Source: Isoetes taiwanensis
Lineage: Eukaryota; Streptophyta; Lycopodiopsida; Isoetales; Isoetaceae
Direction of reading: 5' to 3'
Assembly: GCA_021234155.1 (NCBI GenBank)
Contig: JAJEKV010000031.1
Coordinates: forward strand, 13,261,748-13,325,747
Length of the DNA stretch: 64,000 bases
The notes under the pieces were generated by a model. The model searched no databases and was not told the origin of the DNA. It was given only the letters and a program-made list of their open reading frames with translations. The position numbers and the translations under genes were made by a program. This document shows positions 10,467 to 30,202 of the stretch, one piece after another; the stretch's first letter is position 1, and each line of letters begins with the position of its first letter.

Positions 10467-12105
10467 TGTGACGCTCCCTGCTAAACATACGGCGCCCAGC
10501 CGTACACTCGGCAGGAAATCCCCCATCCGGCTCTACAACCGCACGGGCCCTTTGTCTACCCCGCACTCTGAGATGACCCTTAGTGCGGGGAGGGAACACG
10601 AAGGTGTCTTGCGCGCCCTTCTATAACAGCGGAAGCGACAACACGTCAGAACTAGCATCAAACATATACAAATACTACCTCGCAGGGTAGTGCATCACGC
10701 ATATACCAATACAAAGATGATAAACACAAACCGTAAAACATGAGAGCTCCTACCCCGGCTCAGACTCATAAGGAGGATGACCGACCGGCTAGGCCTCAAG
10801 ATAGAGCAGACCGAGTCATGGCAATGGCGAGGGCTGGCATAGAACAATGGCTAGGGTTGACCACTCCATCCGCCCCTCCTGTGCATACTTTGCAGATGGG
10901 CTAAATCAGGCTCTGACAGGACTCTAGCCTTCCGGATACGCAATCCCATGGCATCACCCATTGGGACTACTCCAGGTTGCATCTCCCTGGTCCGATGAGG
11001 CAGGAAGGGTTGCATCTCCCCTTCCCAGGATCTAGAGGTGCCGTGGGCGGCTAGAGAATCGCGGGCGACACACGCATTCGTGCACCGACTAATGAACCCC
11101 CCAAAACGAGAGCCAAGCTGACACTTGCAGCTCTCGAGAGGCAGGGCGACACCATTGCCCCAAGAGGTGTCGGACCCATGCTCGGCCCACACGAAATGAC
11201 CGACCATAAGCCTAGCCCACTATGGGATCCCCCGAAGCCCCCCACTCGGTAGGGATCCTCCCTCCACTTTCCCTCTAGCCCCGTTGTGTGGTGCTGAGTC
11301 ATATCATAGCCTCAATAGCCTGGTGGGCTCCTATGCACAGGCCGCATCTAATAGGAACTAAGGGATCTACTCTAGGAGCATACTACATATGGCTCTAGGT
11401 CTCTACCCCCCTTCCCAATACAAGAGGAGCAAACAAGATCAACCAACATCCATAAGCATCACATCATGAGAATAATCATAAGAAGAACATCTTAACCTAA
11501 TCATACAATCTAACTAATAGTTAGGGTTCCTTGATTAGGGTTCAAGATGTTGAATATGGGCTCTAGGATGGCTCTACTCTAGATACAAGATACTAGCATA
11601 TCTGGAATGCTAATTCCAGATAAGCTATCACGACTACTACTCTACATACCTGCTCCTGCTGCTCTCCCTCCAGATCCGTGCGCCTCCATGGTCTTCGACT
11701 CACGTGATGCTGCTCCTACTCCAAGAACGAGTCTACCCTGCTGGGGCTGCTGCACCAGTCTATGCTACAGCAAACGATGTTCGAAACGGGGTTTCGAATG
11801 AGTAGGTGAGTCTCTGGGTGCTAGGGCTGGAAAGAGGCCTAGGGTTAGGGTTTAGGCCTATATAAGCTAGGTCCACCTAGGATGCCACGTGGCACCAATT
11901 GGGTGAGCCCTGTGTGGCGGGTGCCCAATAGGTTAAGGCCACGTGGATAATGGTCTAAACCTATGGTTGGCTAAGTTATGAGAATAACTTGGCCATGCCC
12001 CCTAATGCCACAACCTATGGTATACAAGGCTATGAAGCTAGACTTGTATAGTGACGGATCCAGGAATATACGTATTTATGGCGTATATTCCCCTGGACCG
12101 TCACA
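10467..12105 (-). repeat. 5' LTR of the chromovirus (1639 bp)
   Basis: On the plus strand it begins TGTGAC and ends GTCACA, giving the TG...CA ends with a 6-bp terminal inverted repeat. The primer site is on its left and unique sequence on its right. Its last 561 bp match 1-559. It should carry promoter, transcription start and polyadenylation signals for the element. Reading frames within it are not conserved genes. Confidence 0.95.
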
Positions 12106-12410
12106 AAAGTGGATAGATCTAATTTGTGGTGGTGTTCAAAAACACCAATTCTTATGATAGGAAGTTAAAGCCCTGTAAAAACTTAAAAATATCATCTAAA
12201 TGAACTTGTCAACCAATTTGGCAAAACTGCTTTCAATCCTCTCAAGAATGTCTACCTTTCTTCGCTCATCTTGTCGATGTTCTTGCAAAGATTTGTTCAT
12301 TTCCCTACCTGCAACAAGAACTTGCTCTAAAAGGCCAACTGCAATGTTTTTTTCTTCGCCTTTGAGATGAGTGAAACTACAGTTTCAATCTTCACTTCGT
12401 TTAGCTCACA

Positions 12411-12600
12411 ATGGTGTAACAATGAGTTCTCATGTTTACATGACATATTTTGAGAAAATCTTGCTACATTAAAGGTGAGTCATGTTCTACTTTAGGTTAG
12501 ATGTGAATGCTTATAATGTTGTGGATATCACTTACACACTAAAATGAGCCTAAATTATAATGTTGCAATAAGCCTAAATTGATGTAGGGTTGCGTGTACC
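12411..12600. repeat. direct repeat, copy 1
   Basis: Starts ATGGTGTAACAATGAGTTCT and matches 12961-13167, with the second copy carrying about 15-20 extra bases. The shared end contains a run of TGCAATAAGCCTAAATTGAT. Confidence 0.85.
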
Positions 12601-12960
12601 ACTCACTTGGAGCCGAAATACGTCCAGGGTTTAAGGTTGAGCTAGACTTTGAGAATTTTGTCAAGCAACTGAACAAACACTTTCATAAACGTGAGATTTC
12701 GTAAATTTCTCGACGCTATGGAAACTATCTTGCATGTGCAATACCTTATGCAACATGGTTTGGACATGTCACAAGTTTATTAGGATTCTTATAACAAAAG
12801 ACCATTGGATTTGCTTAATGTCAACACTATATTCTTTTTATATGTATGCTGTGTTAACGATGTTTTTGAAGGTTTCCTAAACAAAATCAATCCATAATCC
12901 TAATGCGTTTAAGCATTGTTTTCTAAACCATTCTTTAAGTTTTAGTTATGTTCTTAATGT

Positions 12961-13167
12961 ATGGTGTAACAATGAGTTCTCATGTTTACAGAACATATTT
13001 TTCTACTTGACATCAAAGGAGAATACCTCGCTACATCAAAGGTGAGTCATGTTCTACTTTAGGTTAGATGTGAATGCTTATAATGTTGTGGATATCACTT
13101 ACACAATAAAATTAGCCTAAATTATAATGTTGCAATAAGCCTAAATTGATATAGGATTGCACGTACC
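12961..13167. repeat. direct repeat, copy 2
   Basis: Second copy of the 12411-12600 repeat, 550 bp downstream, with scattered substitutions and a small insertion near 13000. Confidence 0.85.
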
Positions 13168-13645
13168 AGGGACTCCTATGGGGAGATCTCATAAACAAAC
13201 GCATCTGCTGTGGTCAACAACTCCTCATATATGACGCCCATGAATGAAATCAGGTCTGGTAGGAAGAGACGTTTGGCATGTAAGCATGCTGCAAAGGCTA
13301 GAGCCTTGAGGCTTGAGTATGATGTAACAAAGGTAACATGTTGGCCAATCATCCAGTGCACCAGCAATTGGGGAGACAGTCACGATAGAGCCAATGCATT
13401 GTCTGCCTGGTCAAGTGGATGAGCTACTGACAGGATGCCATCATTTGAATGACATGGTTGTGGAAGGAACTATTGCACATATGGGGGATTTCACATCTCA
13501 TCACATCAGAAGTAAATGATATTAGGATGCAATTATTTTCTACAATACAGGAAGGAACAAGTGGGTGATTGTGTAAAATCTTGCCCATATCAACGTGCGT
13601 ATGGACGTTAAAAGGCCGAGTAAAAGTACATGCCCCGGACATTAG

Positions 13646-13660
13646 CCCGGCAACGCCGGG
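13646..13660. promoter_or_regulatory. GC hairpin upstream of TBCD
   Basis: Perfect inverted repeat CCCGGCAACGCCGGG (6-bp stem, 3-nt loop) about 130 bp upstream of the TBCD start codon. Most of the motif (GGCAACGCCGGG) recurs as a direct repeat at about 13771-13782, just before the ATG. A regulatory role is inference. Confidence 0.4.
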
Positions 13661-13740
13661 CACACGTTTACTAAGTATACTACTAGATGTCGAAAGGTTT
13701 ACTAGTATACGTACACGTAAGTATATGATACATGCTTACG

Positions 13741-13748
13741 TATAAATT
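13741..13748 (+). promoter_or_regulatory. possible TATA box of TBCD
   Basis: TATAAATT lies 46 bp upstream of the TBCD ATG, in otherwise mixed sequence. Spacing allows a short 5' UTR. There is no direct evidence of the transcription start. Confidence 0.4.
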
Positions 13749-13786
13749 ATAGAAGGTGCATTTGGGCTGGGGCAACGCCGGGAACG

Positions 13787-23188
<9,402 letters not shown>

Positions 23189-23350
23189 ATAGAGGTTATA
23201 TGCCGTATGTTCGAGAAAAATTCAATTTATCAATAGTCATTTTTTGGGAATACGGAAGTTTTGCAAAGTACAATGGAAGCAGCTGCTTCATGTGGCATAA
23301 AACCATCTATCTTTAATCCATGATTCATATCCTAGTACTTCGAGTTAAGA

Positions 23351-23356
23351 AATAAA
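23351..23356 (+). terminator. candidate TBCD polyadenylation signal
   Basis: AATAAA about 163 nt after the TBCD stop, in AT-rich sequence. Plant poly(A) signals are loose, so this is only a candidate. Confidence 0.35.
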
Positions 23357-23921
23357 CTTACAAACTGGTTTCCAATCGGATGGGTGGTGGATTAGATTTG
23401 GTGTTTGAACCTTATAAAGTTTGGATAAGTGGATGGTAAGCTAACGAGCGTCTTCCTTCTCTCAATCCAGCCCATTTTTATCCTCTCGATGTCATGTTAG
23501 TCCTTACGGTTTTTTTAGGATCATTTGTATCCAGGGATATTCCTGCAAATGTCCAAAATCGAGGTCCATATAATAGAGCGTTCCTCTGTAATACATACAA
23601 AATAGAGATGAGAATGCCAAATATGGGGACATAATACATACAAAATAAAGATGAGAATGTCAAATATAGGGACATGAACCATTATGATCGCTTGCTTGAT
23701 CCTATGCAATGAATCCACACCTTTTGAAGACCAAGATGATTATAGTCTTCTGCTAGTTTCTAAGCCCCTGAATTTCGGGCCCATTACCGAAGATGAGATG
23801 TAAAGTTTATCTCTCCCACTAGACTATGCTCGAGGACGAGCATCACAAACCAACTAATGACCTATCGTCCAACGGTATTTCGGGTCATATTTGCCCCCAT
23901 GGAGACTCCAATTCGAGCCCT
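23357..23921. other. intergenic, no gene seen
   Basis: Short local repeats (ATACATACAAAAT twice near 23592 and 23635, flanking GAGATGAGAATG-like text) but no coding evidence. The right end may belong to the internal domain of the TRIM-like element that follows; CTCGAGGACGAGC lies at about 23829-23841. Confidence 0.4.
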
Positions 23922-24080
23922 GCTCTGATACCAAATGTAACGTTCCTAACCGACATGCCCTTAACCAACTGGGCAAAAAGGTCTAGACGTTTATGAGTAG
24001 TCGCTTCTACCCATTTATGCTGGTGTCTCGGGAATGCGACACCAAGAATCACTCGAGCAGTCTCCCATGGGTCTGTTACA
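23922..24080 (-). mobile_element. TRIM-like short LTR with tRNA-Met primer site (fragment)
   Basis: The minus strand carries TGGTATCAGAGC (23922-23933), two bases from a 145-bp block (23936-24080). On the plus strand this block begins TGTAAC and ends GTTACA, so it has TG...CA ends with a 6-bp inverted repeat. Primer site next to a very short LTR is the layout of TRIM elements. I did not find a second LTR in the window, so this is a truncated copy at best. The match is structural, not by family. Confidence 0.5.
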
Positions 24081-24523
24081 ATTATAAAGAAAGAAAAAGT
24101 GGGAATCCCATGGGTTAAAAATAACATTCATGGGTTTGAATCCACGTCTTTCACACTATAGAACGTTGATAGTGGGCAAGATGAGATGTTTTGGAACTAA
24201 AAAAATGTTCGTGGCAGCCTTGGCACAGTGATTGTCTATTCGTCAAGCTTTCAGACTTCTCATCAAGATACAAAATTGATTGGGTGCAATCAATGACCCA
24301 AATTATAAAAAGACAACGACACAATTAGATGATACACAGTAGTGGAAATACCACGGTCATTATGAACCGGAACCCTGTTATCTAAGGCACCAGAACACAA
24401 GACGATATGTGGGTTCAAATCATGTGTCTTCTTGAACTGACACACATCCATTACTACTCGCATAATTTCAAACTGTAAGTGAGTAGGTACAATAAATTTT
24501 TGCGTAGAGGGAGTTGAGGAAAG

Positions 24524-24557
24524 AGAAATGTTCAAGGCCACCACGATAAATTTCTTG
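24524..24557. repeat. fragment of the 28.6-kb MITE family (right end)
   Basis: GAAATGTTCAAGGCCACCACGATAAATTTCTTG, given here only by position and its ends GAAATGTTC and GATAAATTTCTTG, matches the right end of the hairpin element at 28591-28773. No matching left end was found nearby. Confidence 0.45.
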
Positions 24558-27500
24558 TCTAAACATATATAAGGCAGTTGGGTTTTTTGTTTGAACCTAA
24601 TATTTTTTCGCCAGAAAAAGATGTGAGCATGCCACCTGTCCTTGAAAAAAAAAAGCATAAATGAAAATTAAATAAATAATGGCGACACAGGCTTTCTTGC
24701 TTCCGAAGCAATCCCCTGCTCTACTCTATGCATTTACTCTCCAAGCAATCCGTCGCCATGGATCCGGTTTCTTGCTATGGCGACATACCTTGGCGATGTT
24801 GCGCCCATTCATAAGCGCTTGCATTTCAAGGGTCCATCGATGAAGATCCGGTTGTGGCAAATCGGCAGATAATAGATGAGATTTTGAAACTGATTGCTGG
24901 GTCAGCACTGGTGATCCGGTTAGGTATGGTTATTCCATATATTATTCGTCACAGAAGCAGTTATGCCTGGTGTGGAAATCCGTCATATCCATGAAGATTT
25001 GTTCTTCCGAAGGGGAAGAAATTTCTTTGCGCCAAAGCATGGATTAGAATTGAAAACAGGAATGATAGGGGGTAATGCGGTATGATCTCATACTCTTTCA
25101 TAATGGATGGGCACGGGCATTACAATAATCATGAGAGCAGAGCGGTGGGTTAGATGATTTATTCAGTACAATTACAATGGGCAATGGGGGTACAGGGTTT
25201 CTTCCCAGATGGGTCTACCACGCTACCTAACCTTAAGTTGTATGCACGGATGCAACAGAGCTTATCTTGGTATATCTCCGCAGATGGGTTCTGTAAAAAA
25301 GACAATGTGTTTACCTTCTATTCTATTCTATTCTTCTAAAACCGTGCATTTCATGCTTTTTAGACAAGCAAGGCAAAAAAATGCTGGGACCCAAATCCAT
25401 GGAAGCATCTCTAGACAAGTGCCCAAGCTTGCCATTAATAATATTTATCCTTGCCCGTGAGCTGCGGTGGCACATCGACACCCACATCCAAGCACGGCAT
25501 TTTACGCATCCTCTTCGATGCTTTGAGAATTTCATATAAATGATCTTAGGTGTCATATTATCAATTGCGGCGTGCTTTTCATATGCTTTGCTTCATATTT
25601 TTATCACGGTTCCATAAAATGAAGTGGGTTCCTTTTCAACTTATCTAAATGGAGGCTACATGTGACCATCAACTCAAGATCCATCCGCATATGATCCGCA
25701 TTCTTCTAGGCGATAGAAATGGTTCACAAATGGATGCTTTTGATGGCTTTAGTGTTTATATTATCATAACAGCAGAACCACGAGACCCACAAGATGGTAA
25801 AAGCAATGGCCATTAACCGCTATGTGGGTGTAAGAAGTTAATTAGCCATCATAATCGGGCCCCTTTGCTTTTCTGCATTTGTTGCTCTTAAGACTCTCTC
25901 GCCCGGTTTGTAGTCGCCTCCTCTTTTGGGATGGAATTCCTCCAAAGCGGACCCATGCGGGGATTTATGACAAGGAGTCCAATGCTCGAAACAAACATTG
26001 TTGCAATGTAAGTAATTAGGTTGTATAACACAATGCCGCATTTGTTTATCTAATCAAATATCAATTTCAATGTATATTGTGATCTCGGACGTCTTCCCAA
26101 CCTCAAGCTTGGCGGTTCTTTGGGTACTTCATTGACCAAGTTCAACAATCTCTTAATTTCAGTAAGGCACTTTTCCCACACTCAAATGTATCTTCTCAAC
26201 TTTTCTTCTTAGACTACATGCCAAACATTGTAATTTCAGAGACCGAGCAACAATCATCTCGGTCAAATGATACCATTTCAGTTGCCTCCACGTTTACAAG
26301 AGTTGTAAGAACATCACACTCTCCTCCTCGTTTTACCCATCCGCGACTCATATAGTTATGGTACTATTCAGTATCTTGGAAATAATGTCCTAATTGGGGA
26401 CATTCGGTTGCATGAATACGGGGAGCTTGGTGAGAGTCTTGGTTTTTCGCGACAACAATGTGCAACTCATACATCGTGCAATATCACCAGAGGTATGTTC
26501 ATTGGATTTGCTTTTATTTCTTTGTTTTGTTCTTCATTGTGTCTTTCCAAATGTTGGGATCTTTGTCACTTCTTCTATAGCATAATAGTCGGCTTCATTT
26601 GGATATACAATTAACATTGGACAGGCTGCTACAAGCAATTTGTATGGGAAATTTCATTATCATTTATGTGCTCTACTTTGCGGTCAAATATTGTGGTTTT
26701 TGTTATGTGTATTATCTTTGATTATAGTTTTTTTTTTTTTTTTAGGTCATTATGAGACACTAATGATGGAATACCCGTGTTACTCCAACCATTACGTGGA
26801 CAATCTCTCGAATCCCTAAAACTTTCGGCCAGCCATATAGGTATAAATCGATGCTATTTCTTGCCACTCTCTATAGAGGATCATTATGTGTTTTAAAGCC
26901 GAAGTTAGATAATAGAATCTATTCTAGTTCTTAATGATGGCCTAAAATTTGAGTTTCCAATATTTGTGCTATGAGTCGAGCTCTCTATTTCAAGATGTTA
27001 TGATGTTATGTTATGTTAAGGTGGTTGCTACCGGTTCGAAATTACGGGCTATATCTTTGTTTGGCTTTTTCTATTTGTGATTTATAGAAGGGTTGTTGCT
27101 CATATCTTTCATTTGTTCTTTCTCAGGATATCGTTTCATTTCTAACTGGTGTTACTTAACGAAAGAAAATGTCTCATGCTCAGTAATAGAAAGCTGCATT
27201 TAATCATTCTGCGTGTAAAAGATCCTCCTTTTTCTAATGCGGTATATTTCTCCTTGCAGATATATGCTTCCAGGTTAGTCAAGATTGGGTGCAGTTGGCA
27301 TAAGCACATTGCTGAAATTTTGTTGATTTGCTTCATGCAAGCTTCTCTCGGAGGTTCTTTTTCTGTCCCCAATATGTTTCTTGAGTATGTTGACATGAGG
27401 CATTTAGCTTGACGCTTGAGAACGAGTTCTCGTTTCTATCTACATTAATTGCTGGAAATATAGTTATTGTGTATTATATCTGATGGTCTGTATCTGAAGC

Positions 27501-27569
27501 AGAATTGCACAAAATCAAATGTGCAGGTTGTCTCTATATTTTGCTTTATTGGTTGTTTGTTTTATATGT

Positions 27570-27942
27570 TCCGGCATTGGGGTCATCATTACACATTGGC
27601 AATAAACATGCTCAAGCCCATCCACATGCGCGTCTCGGATTTGTTTGTCTAAGTGAATTGGCATGATAGGGCTGTAACGTTTAAGTACCAAAGCAATGAG
27701 GTATGATTGGAGAAACAAATTATTTGTTTGTTAACATCCAGAATAAGTAGTGTGGTGCATCATTGGATATTGGGGACTTCCATCACACATTGGCAATCTA
27801 CATGCTCAAGCACATCCACATGTCACGTCCCGCATTTGTTTATCTAAGTAAATTGGCATGATAGGCCTGTAGCATTTAAGGACCAAAGCAATGAGATATT
27901 CTTGGAGAAATAGATTAAGCCGGTTTTTGTTTGTTAACATCC
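27570..27942. repeat. tandem duplication, two diverged copies of about 170-185 bp
   Basis: Copies at about 27570-27738 and 27757-27942 share ACACATTGGCAAT, CATGCTCAAGC, AATTGGCATGATAGG and TTTGTTTGTTAACATCC in the same order. They differ by small indels and substitutions. Confidence 0.75.
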
Positions 27943-28590
27943 GTGGTCGTATTTTGTCTCTCCTTCTGGTTTTGCTGGTATTCCCATTGTCTAGGGTGGC
28001 ATTTTAAAGTATATTTGTTCTACTTTCGATTTTGAAGTGCAATCGGTATTCCAGACTCACCAAAGTATCATATTGTAGAGAGCACATATGTGCAAAACTT
28101 AAGAAAGGACAGCTTTTGGAACTGGAGACAGATTAGTTATAATGGAAAAGGAAGATTAGCAGAAGAAGACCCAAAAAATGTGTTGGAGGAGATGGTTAAG
28201 CATTTGTTGGCCAGGGATAAAATTAAACAACGATATCTAACAATTTAATTGAGAAAGTAGCAAACATTTGAAACTATTTTGTTCTGATACTTTTATATGG
28301 GACTAGATGTTTACGACATGTTACAACATAAGTTTTGCATAGTGGAATCACCTCTCTTTTTTTTCAACCGACCCTAAAGTGTAAATGGAAAAAAAAAAGC
28401 TTATATGAGGAAACCATGGAACAAAATCCATGTTCTCAATCCTCGTCTATTCTATGGGCAGAAAAACACGAGACAAGAACATGATGTAAGTCCCCTGCTT
28501 CTCAAATTCATACCCACACAAATCCGACGTACATAAGTCAATACAAGGGAATCTACTTACACAAATTCTTCACTATTAGGTCTTGCATTT

Positions 28591-28773
28591 CAAGAAATTT
28601 TTTCGCACCATTCCAAAGGTATATAAATCTGAGTATCTTTTGCGGCGGCCCTCATGAATTTTCTTTTGCAGTGGTACATTTTGCACTATTTTCTTTTACA
28701 CCCAATATCTTTTGCGCCGTGTCGAACAAAAGAAATGTTCGCGGCGGCCTTGGCCGCCGCGATAAATTTCTTG
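28591..28773. mobile_element. 183-bp MITE-like hairpin element
   Basis: The ends form an inverted repeat: CAAGAAATTTTTTCGC on the left and GCGATAAATTTCTTG on the right. Inside the right end is a 20-bp perfect palindrome, GCGGCGGCCTTGGCCGCCGC, at 28741-28760. The ACAAGAAATTT-type end resembles ends of some plant CACTA-derived short elements, but terminal CACTA bases are absent. No coding content. Confidence 0.55.
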
Positions 28774-29669
28774 TATATATAATGATAGCAAAATCCCCGC
28801 GACTTATCTTTGTCTCTCAAAATATAACCTCATGCTCAACAAAATACCCGAAATCATGTTCATTCTCCATTCACCGACTACATAACTAAAACATCTTTCA
28901 CATGCATAGATCTCAACCATCTTCAATCCAAGCTTGGCTCTTTCACCCTGTGATCTTTAAAATTCAATCGCTTTGAAAATAAATTTTTTTATTAGAAACC
29001 CTGCCAAAGAAACAAAATGTTGCTGTTACCTTTTTACACATAATAAAAACCTTGCTCAATAATCTAGTTGGCATGTTTCATGCCGACTTCCAAGTGGTTT
29101 TAGATCATATAAGGTCTCGTCATGTTTACTTAGACTTTGCTAACCTTTGCATAGACAATAGGGTTTATTTGTTTTGCCAGACTTGCCAGTGTGGAAAGGC
29201 ATATATTTTATATTTCTATGTATGCCGACTTTGCTAACCTTTGCATGGACAATAGAGTTTATATGTTTTGCAAGACTTGCTAGTTTGATTGGTGGAAAGG
29301 CATACATTTTATTTCTGTGTATGCCAAATTTCCTTTGTTTTTCCTACCGTACTCTTTGCCCCAAGCCCGCCTTAATGGTCGTTTTAATCTTTTTCTTCTT
29401 TTTCTTTTTAGCAGGGTTGCCTAACCGGAGGTGCACACATTGCGGCAATTCTAACTATGCCACATGTCCTGCCACATCAGCTTAATTGCATCTCAACCAT
29501 TAGATCCACTAATTTATGAATTCACAACTACGAAAAATAAGAAACCTATGGAAAATAAGGTCTCAAACGATTCATAAATTGCGTTGTGTCACTCCGGCAT
29601 TCGGCTAAACTATTTAAGAATTTTAGTTTTCCATCTTTACATGGAGGGTTATGGTAAGAGGTTCTAGCT
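28774..29669. other. intergenic with a tandem duplication
   Basis: No gene seen. A 94-bp segment at 29133-29226 is followed directly by a diverged copy at 29227-29325, both starting GACTTTGCTAACCTTTGCAT. Confidence 0.6.
29133..29325. repeat. tandem duplication of about 95 bp
   Basis: Two adjacent copies, 29133-29226 and 29227-29325, share GACTTTGCTAACCTTTGCAT at their starts and GGAAAGGCATA with TATGCC at their ends. The second copy has about 9 extra bases near 29283. Confidence 0.85.
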
Positions 29670-30202
29670 ATGGCGTTGAAGGAATTAGTGTGACTGCAAC
29701 TCTGGCGGCGATGTTCATCTCTGTCGGAGATGAAGTCGTTCACCGTCTTGACTCATTTTTTCCCATATTCATCAGCTGCCACAACCATTTCACAAGATGA
29801 ATCATTTAAAATTCAGGATTTAAAACCTACTTCATTGGGATTGCAGAAAGGCTCTCCTTTATGGGTTGAAGATCCTGAACCTCGTGGATGGCAAGGATTC
29901 GCACTCAAAATGCTTGGTTTTTACTCTCGTTTGAGCAAGTTCATACGACAAGCCAAGTGGCGATATACACGGATTCAAGAACGAGTGGTTGATCCACAAT
30001 TATATACAAGTAAGTACTTGTCTCTATTGTATACGTAAAATGTGGTCATTTGTTGACAACATTTGGCTTAGAAATTTCAGAACAACCTATGGAATGTTAG
30101 TTGTCCATATGTGGCTATGCCTTGTTCGACTAGTGCAGAAGGCAAGCCTGGAACGCAGGTTGGATAATATCTGTATGACATCTTTAATCATGATTTGGAA
30201 CA

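Larger units (their letters stand above)
1..12105 (-). mobile_element. Ty3/gypsy chromovirus LTR retrotransposon, defective, with extra pre-gag frames
   Basis: Reading on the minus strand the order is 5' LTR (10467-12105), primer binding site, three reading frames of unknown role, gag, PR-RT-RNase H, integrase with chromodomain, polypurine tract, and the inner 559 bp of the 3' LTR (1-559). Domain order PR-RT-RH-IN plus a C-terminal chromodomain defines a chromovirus (Metaviridae). The internal region is about 9.9 kb, far longer than gag-pol needs, because roughly 4 kb lies between primer site and gag. Gag carries a stop and integrase carries frameshifts, so this copy cannot make its own full polyprotein. 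The outer end of the 3' LTR and the left target duplication lie outside the window. The 5 bases after the 5' LTR (12106-12110) would be the right target duplication. Confidence 0.95.
12106..13740. other. intergenic region with one dispersed duplication
   Basis: No gene recognised. It contains a diverged pair of about 190-205-bp direct repeats (12411-12600 and 12961-13167). A short plus-strand frame near 13210-13422 has a basic stretch (RSGRKRRLACKHAAKARA) but no family I recognise. Confidence 0.55.
24081..28590. other. gene-poor region with decayed repeats
   Basis: About 4.5 kb with no gene I can support. It includes a MITE right end (24524-24557), two diverged copies of a roughly 180-bp tandem duplication (27570-27942), and scattered short frames without family resemblance. 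A short stretch near 26090-26150 reads LPNLKLGGSLGTSLTKFNNL on the plus strand, loosely leucine-rich, but nothing around it supports a gene. Confidence 0.5.

Noticed and set aside
10851-11302. Reading frames inside the 5' LTR
   Set aside because: They overlap LTR sequence and have no recognisable domain.
24726-24960. Short gene starting near the ATG at 24758
   Set aside because: Frames are short, conflict between strands and match no family I recognise.
26080-26620. A leucine-rich or F-box-like gene
   Set aside because: Only one short LPNLKLGG-like stretch; surrounding frames are broken and show no second repeat or domain.
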